Positions 6,440 through 8,611 of a stretch of DNA of 8,611 nucleotides are shown here, one piece after another. Origin of the DNA: Vampirovibrionales bacterium (lineage in GTDB: Bacteria > Cyanobacteriota > Vampirovibrionia > Vampirovibrionales > JAGQHJ01); NCBI GenBank assembly GCA_025451145.1, contig JANWKX010000149.1, forward strand, positions 1 through 8,611. Reading direction: 5' to 3'. The notes beneath the pieces are model-generated. The model ran no database searches. It was not told the origin of the DNA and saw only the letters and a program-made list of their open reading frames with translations. Numbering within the stretch: the stretch's first letter is position 1; each line of letters begins with the position of its first letter. The position numbers and the translations under genes are program-made.

Positions 6440-6943
6440 ATGTCCAAAGAATGTAGTTTTGATGTGGTTTCTGAATTTGACGGTCAGGAAATGCTCAATG
6501 CCGTCGACCAAACCCGCCGGGAGATTGATTCCCGATTTGACTTGAAAGACAGCAAAAGCACTATTGAGATGGATAAAGCCTTTAAAGAACTGGTCATTAC
6601 CACCACCGACGACACCCGTGTCAGAAATATCCTCGATATTCTGGAAGGCAAAATGGCAAAACGGAACTTGAATACCCGTATTCTGGACCCACAACCCATT
6701 GAAGCATCTCTAGGCGGTAATGTTCGCCAAAAAATCCTCCTCAAACAGGGGATTGATAAAGACCTGGCCAAAAAAATAGTCAGTACCATCAAGGGATCCA
6801 AAGTCAAGGTTCAGCCAAGTATCCAGGGCGAACAAGTCCGTGTTTCCGGCAAAGATAAAGACACGCTCCAAGAAATCATTCAATTGCTTAGAAACGAAGC
6901 TGATGCCTGGGGGACGCCGCTTCAGTTTACCAACTATCGATAG
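6440..6943 (+). CDS. yajQ: YajQ family nucleotide-binding protein
   Basis: This is a full-length YajQ/DUF520 protein (167 residues; E. coli YajQ is about 163). The N-terminal block CSFDVVSEFDGQEMLNAVDQ is characteristic, followed by REIDSRFDLKDSKSTIE. The second half repeats the alpha/beta fold and contains VRQKILLKQGIDKDLAKKI and VRVSGKDKDTLQEIIQLLR. Members bind nucleotides or RNA, and a Xanthomonas homologue binds cyclic di-GMP and works as a regulator; whether this one does so is not known. It is cytoplasmic, with no signal or membrane helix. The ATG has GAGGAGA 9 nt upstream. It is divergent from the atp operon and likely co-transcribed with waaA, 18 nt downstream. Confidence 0.95.
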   Translation: MSKECSFDVVSEFDGQEMLNAVDQTRREIDSRFDLKDSKSTIEMDKAFKELVITTTDDTRVRNILDILEGKMAKRNLNTRILDPQPIEASLGGNVRQKILLKQGIDKDLAKKIVSTIKGSKVKVQPSIQGEQVRVSGKDKDTLQEIIQLLRNEADAWGTPLQFTNYR

Positions 6944-6961
6944 AACCCTTGGGCATTACCG

Positions 6962-8266
6962 TTGTATTTTTGGCTCTATAACCTGATCCTCATCCTGTTG
7001 GTGATTTTGCTTTCACCCTTATGGCTGGCATGGATGGTTTTTACACCCAAAATCAGGGCCGGATTCTTTGAAAAGCTGGGAGGGTTCTCCAAATCCTTTC
7101 TAGAAAAACTGGCCTCTCTCCCTGAAACGCCCCGAATCTGGATTCATGCCGTTTCCGTGGGGGAATTGAATGCGGCCAAACCCTTAATAAATGCATTAAT
7201 CCAACAAAATTACCCGATCATTCTCTCAAACACCACAGCCACAGGGCATCAGTTGGCGCTCAAGAGCTATCCAGAGCTCCCCATTTTCTATTTTCCCTTT
7301 GATTTCCCCTGGGTGATTCAGAAAACATTGACCTGTCTCAATCCAGCCCTGATTGTCATCCTTGAAACTGAAATCTGGCCCAATTTAATGGTCATGGCCT
7401 CCCAGCACAAAATACCGGTGCTTCTCTTAAACGGGCGGTTATCAAGCCGTTCTTTCAATGGGTATCATAAACTTCGCCACTTTTTTGCCTGGGTCCTGAA
7501 CCATTGCCAGATGATTGCGATGCAGTCCGATGAAGATGCCCAACGAATGCGTCAACTGGGCGTTTCCCCAGAACGCGTTATGGTTGGGGGCAATATCAAG
7601 TTTGACTTGCCTCAATCCACCAATGAGGCTTTGGTCGATGCGCTGAAATCCCTGTTTTTATTCCCTGAAAATGCACCGGTTCTGATTTTTGCCAGCACCC
7701 ATCAGGGTGAAGAGGATTTATTTTTAGAGCTTTATACCCGATTACAAGACCGATTTCCGGATTTGAAAATGGTTATTGCCCCAAGACATCCTGAGCGCTT
7801 CAAATCGGTAGAATCTCTACTCATGAAACGCCAACTACCGTATGTGAATCGAAGCCAATTGACCCCTGAAAGCCCGAATTCAAACCAAGCACCCATTGTT
7901 TTACTGGATAGCATCGGTGAACTGAATGCCGCTTTTTCGCTAGGAACCATCGCCTGTATGGGAGGTACCTTTATCGAATGGGGTGGTCATAACCCCTTAG
8001 AACCCATTAACGCTGGTATTCCGGTTGTATTTGGCCCCTCCATGTTTAATTTCAAAGCCATCGCTGCCAAAGTACTAGAGGCAGGAGCTGGATTCCAAGC
8101 CTCCAACACAGAGGATCTCCAGCATCGGATCGAATCCCTCTTGACCCAACCCGAAACTTATCAGGCCACGGTTGAAAATGGCCAAAGACTCATGGCGCAA
8201 AACCGGGGTATTACGCAGCAATTCTTAAAGCTTATCCTATCGGCCTTGTCCCAAAGCGCCAATTAG
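6962..8266 (+). CDS. waaA: 3-deoxy-D-manno-octulosonic acid (Kdo) transferase
   Basis: This is the GT-B glycosyltransferase (family GT30) that transfers Kdo from CMP-Kdo to the lipid A precursor on the inner membrane face. It has 434 residues (E. coli 425). An N-terminal membrane anchor spans about 3-27. The acceptor-domain motif HAVSVGELNAAKPL contains the expected catalytic Glu68, and ETEIWPN lies at 135-141. C-terminal motifs are STHQGEE, APRHPERF and GGTFIEWGGHNPLEP (334-348), the CMP-Kdo site. How many Kdo residues it adds cannot be told. The start is TTG at 6962, preceded by no clear ribosome site; an in-frame stop at 6941 rules out earlier starts, and the next ATG (residue 25) would cut the anchor. 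Translation may be coupled to yajQ. Also called kdtA. Confidence 0.95.
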   Translation: MYFWLYNLILILLVILLSPLWLAWMVFTPKIRAGFFEKLGGFSKSFLEKLASLPETPRIWIHAVSVGELNAAKPLINALIQQNYPIILSNTTATGHQLALKSYPELPIFYFPFDFPWVIQKTLTCLNPALIVILETEIWPNLMVMASQHKIPVLLLNGRLSSRSFNGYHKLRHFFAWVLNHCQMIAMQSDEDAQRMRQLGVSPERVMVGGNIKFDLPQSTNEALVDALKSLFLFPENAPVLIFASTHQGEEDLFLELYTRLQDRFPDLKMVIAPRHPERFKSVESLLMKRQLPYVNRSQLTPESPNSNQAPIVLLDSIGELNAAFSLGTIACMGGTFIEWGGHNPLEPINAGIPVVFGPSMFNFKAIAAKVLEAGAGFQASNTEDLQHRIESLLTQPETYQATVENGQRLMAQNRGITQQFLKLILSALSQSAN

Positions 8267-8404
8267 TTCAACAGCCCTCACCCCATCTCAATTTAGCTCG
8301 GTAGGATACGCGCCACAGCCTTTAAAATTCATATACAATTATAAACAGCCCTTGGTTGGGGTGTCGTATCGATAGAGGCGGTATATAAAGGGGAAAGTAT
8401 TCAC
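8267..8404 (+). promoter_or_regulatory. Spacer and likely promoter/leader of the right-edge ORF
   Basis: This 138-bp spacer after waaA has no hairpin that looks like a terminator. It holds an AT-rich stretch (8321-8345) with -10-like hexamers TACAAT (8334-8339) and TATAAA (8340-8345), and a second TATATAAA at 8382-8389. None has a good -35 box at normal spacing. A ribosome site, AAGGGGA, sits at 8388-8394 before the ATG at 8405. The promoter assignment is tentative. Confidence 0.3.
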
Positions 8405-8611
8405 ATGCTAAAAGCATTGGGAGTTTTGTCGCCTGATTTCAGGCAAATGGCAGATGCCAGTTTGGCTCAAAAACAGTATGATAGGGTGCAGAGACATGGG
8501 TCAATGGCCCCTATCACGTCGCCCGTTTCTGCGGATTTGTTTGTCAAAAGGAGTGCTCGTGTGACATTTGGTACCTCAGCGGTTCATTCCGTCTCCCCCC
8601 AGGAGAAATTA
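8405..8611 (+). CDS. Unrecognised protein, 3'-truncated by the window edge
   Basis: The frame is open from ATG at 8405 to the window end (69 codons, no stop). The start is supported by AAGGGGA 10 nt upstream and by the preceding non-coding spacer. The visible N-terminus (MLKALGVLSPDFRQMADASL...) is hydrophilic and rich in Ser, Ala, Val and basic residues, with a Ser/Pro-rich stretch (MAPITSPVSADLF) and a VTFGTSAVHSVSP segment. There is no signal peptide, membrane helix or domain I can name. The low-complexity character suggests a disordered leader before a domain that lies outside the window. It could be a spurious ORF, but the ribosome site and uninterrupted length favour a real gene. Confidence 0.5.
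   Translation, partial: MLKALGVLSPDFRQMADASLAQKQYDRVQRHGSMAPITSPVSADLFVKRSARVTFGTSAVHSVSPQEKL

Noticed and set aside
6352..6447. N-terminal extension of atpZ to a TTG at 6447, giving 101 residues
   Set aside because: It would overlap the yajQ start, add an atypical hydrophobic leader and lie upstream of the likely atp promoter; the ATG at 6351 has a GGAGGT upstream.
6335..6694. Minus-strand ORF of 119 codons covering the yajQ start and the divergent promoter region
   Set aside because: It overlaps yajQ and atpZ in other frames and has no family resemblance; both overlapped genes are well supported.

Overview
The window holds a cyanobacterial-type ATP synthase gene cluster on the minus strand, flanked by short plus-strand genes. 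The cluster order, read 5' to 3' on the minus strand, is atpZ - atpI - atpB (a) - atpE (c) - atpF' (b') - atpF (b) - atpH (delta) - atpA (alpha) - atpG (gamma). Duplicated b/b' subunits, and an operon that ends after gamma with no beta or epsilon genes, are hallmarks of the Cyanobacteriota/chloroplast 'atp1' operon. A Kdo transferase gene (waaA) next door indicates an outer membrane with Kdo-type LPS, which most photosynthetic cyanobacteria lack. Together these suggest a non-photosynthetic member of the Cyanobacteriota such as Vampirovibrionia (Melainabacteria). That placement is inference from layout and protein sequence, not from a marker gene.

Layout. Positions 1-584 (+) carry the 3' part of a class I SAM-dependent methyltransferase-like gene. 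It converges on the atp operon, and a perfect 11-bp hairpin at 582-614 lies between them and ends the operon. Positions 636-6351 (-) are the nine atp genes, tightly packed with overlaps or short gaps. An 88-bp divergent intergenic region (6352-6439) separates atpZ from yajQ (+, 6440-6943), which is followed after 18 bp by waaA (+, 6962-8266). After a 138-bp spacer a new plus-strand ORF begins at 8405 and runs off the window; I do not recognise it.

How the genes work together. AtpB, AtpE, AtpF and AtpF' form the membrane Fo motor and stator. AtpH and the b/b' pair join the stator to F1, of which alpha and gamma are encoded here; beta and epsilon must lie elsewhere in the genome. AtpZ and AtpI are accessory membrane proteins. 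YajQ (nucleotide-binding) and WaaA (lipid A-Kdo assembly) form a separate transcription unit unrelated to ATP synthesis.

This is mostly a housekeeping region. I see no mobile element, CRISPR array, tRNA or rRNA, and no convincing new defence or biosynthetic system. The points that deserve a second look are the unusual first helix of the c subunit, the medium-length gamma insert, the AtpZ+AtpI pair heading a cyanobacterial-type operon, a possible pair of overlapping divergent promoters, and the unrecognised ORF at the right edge.
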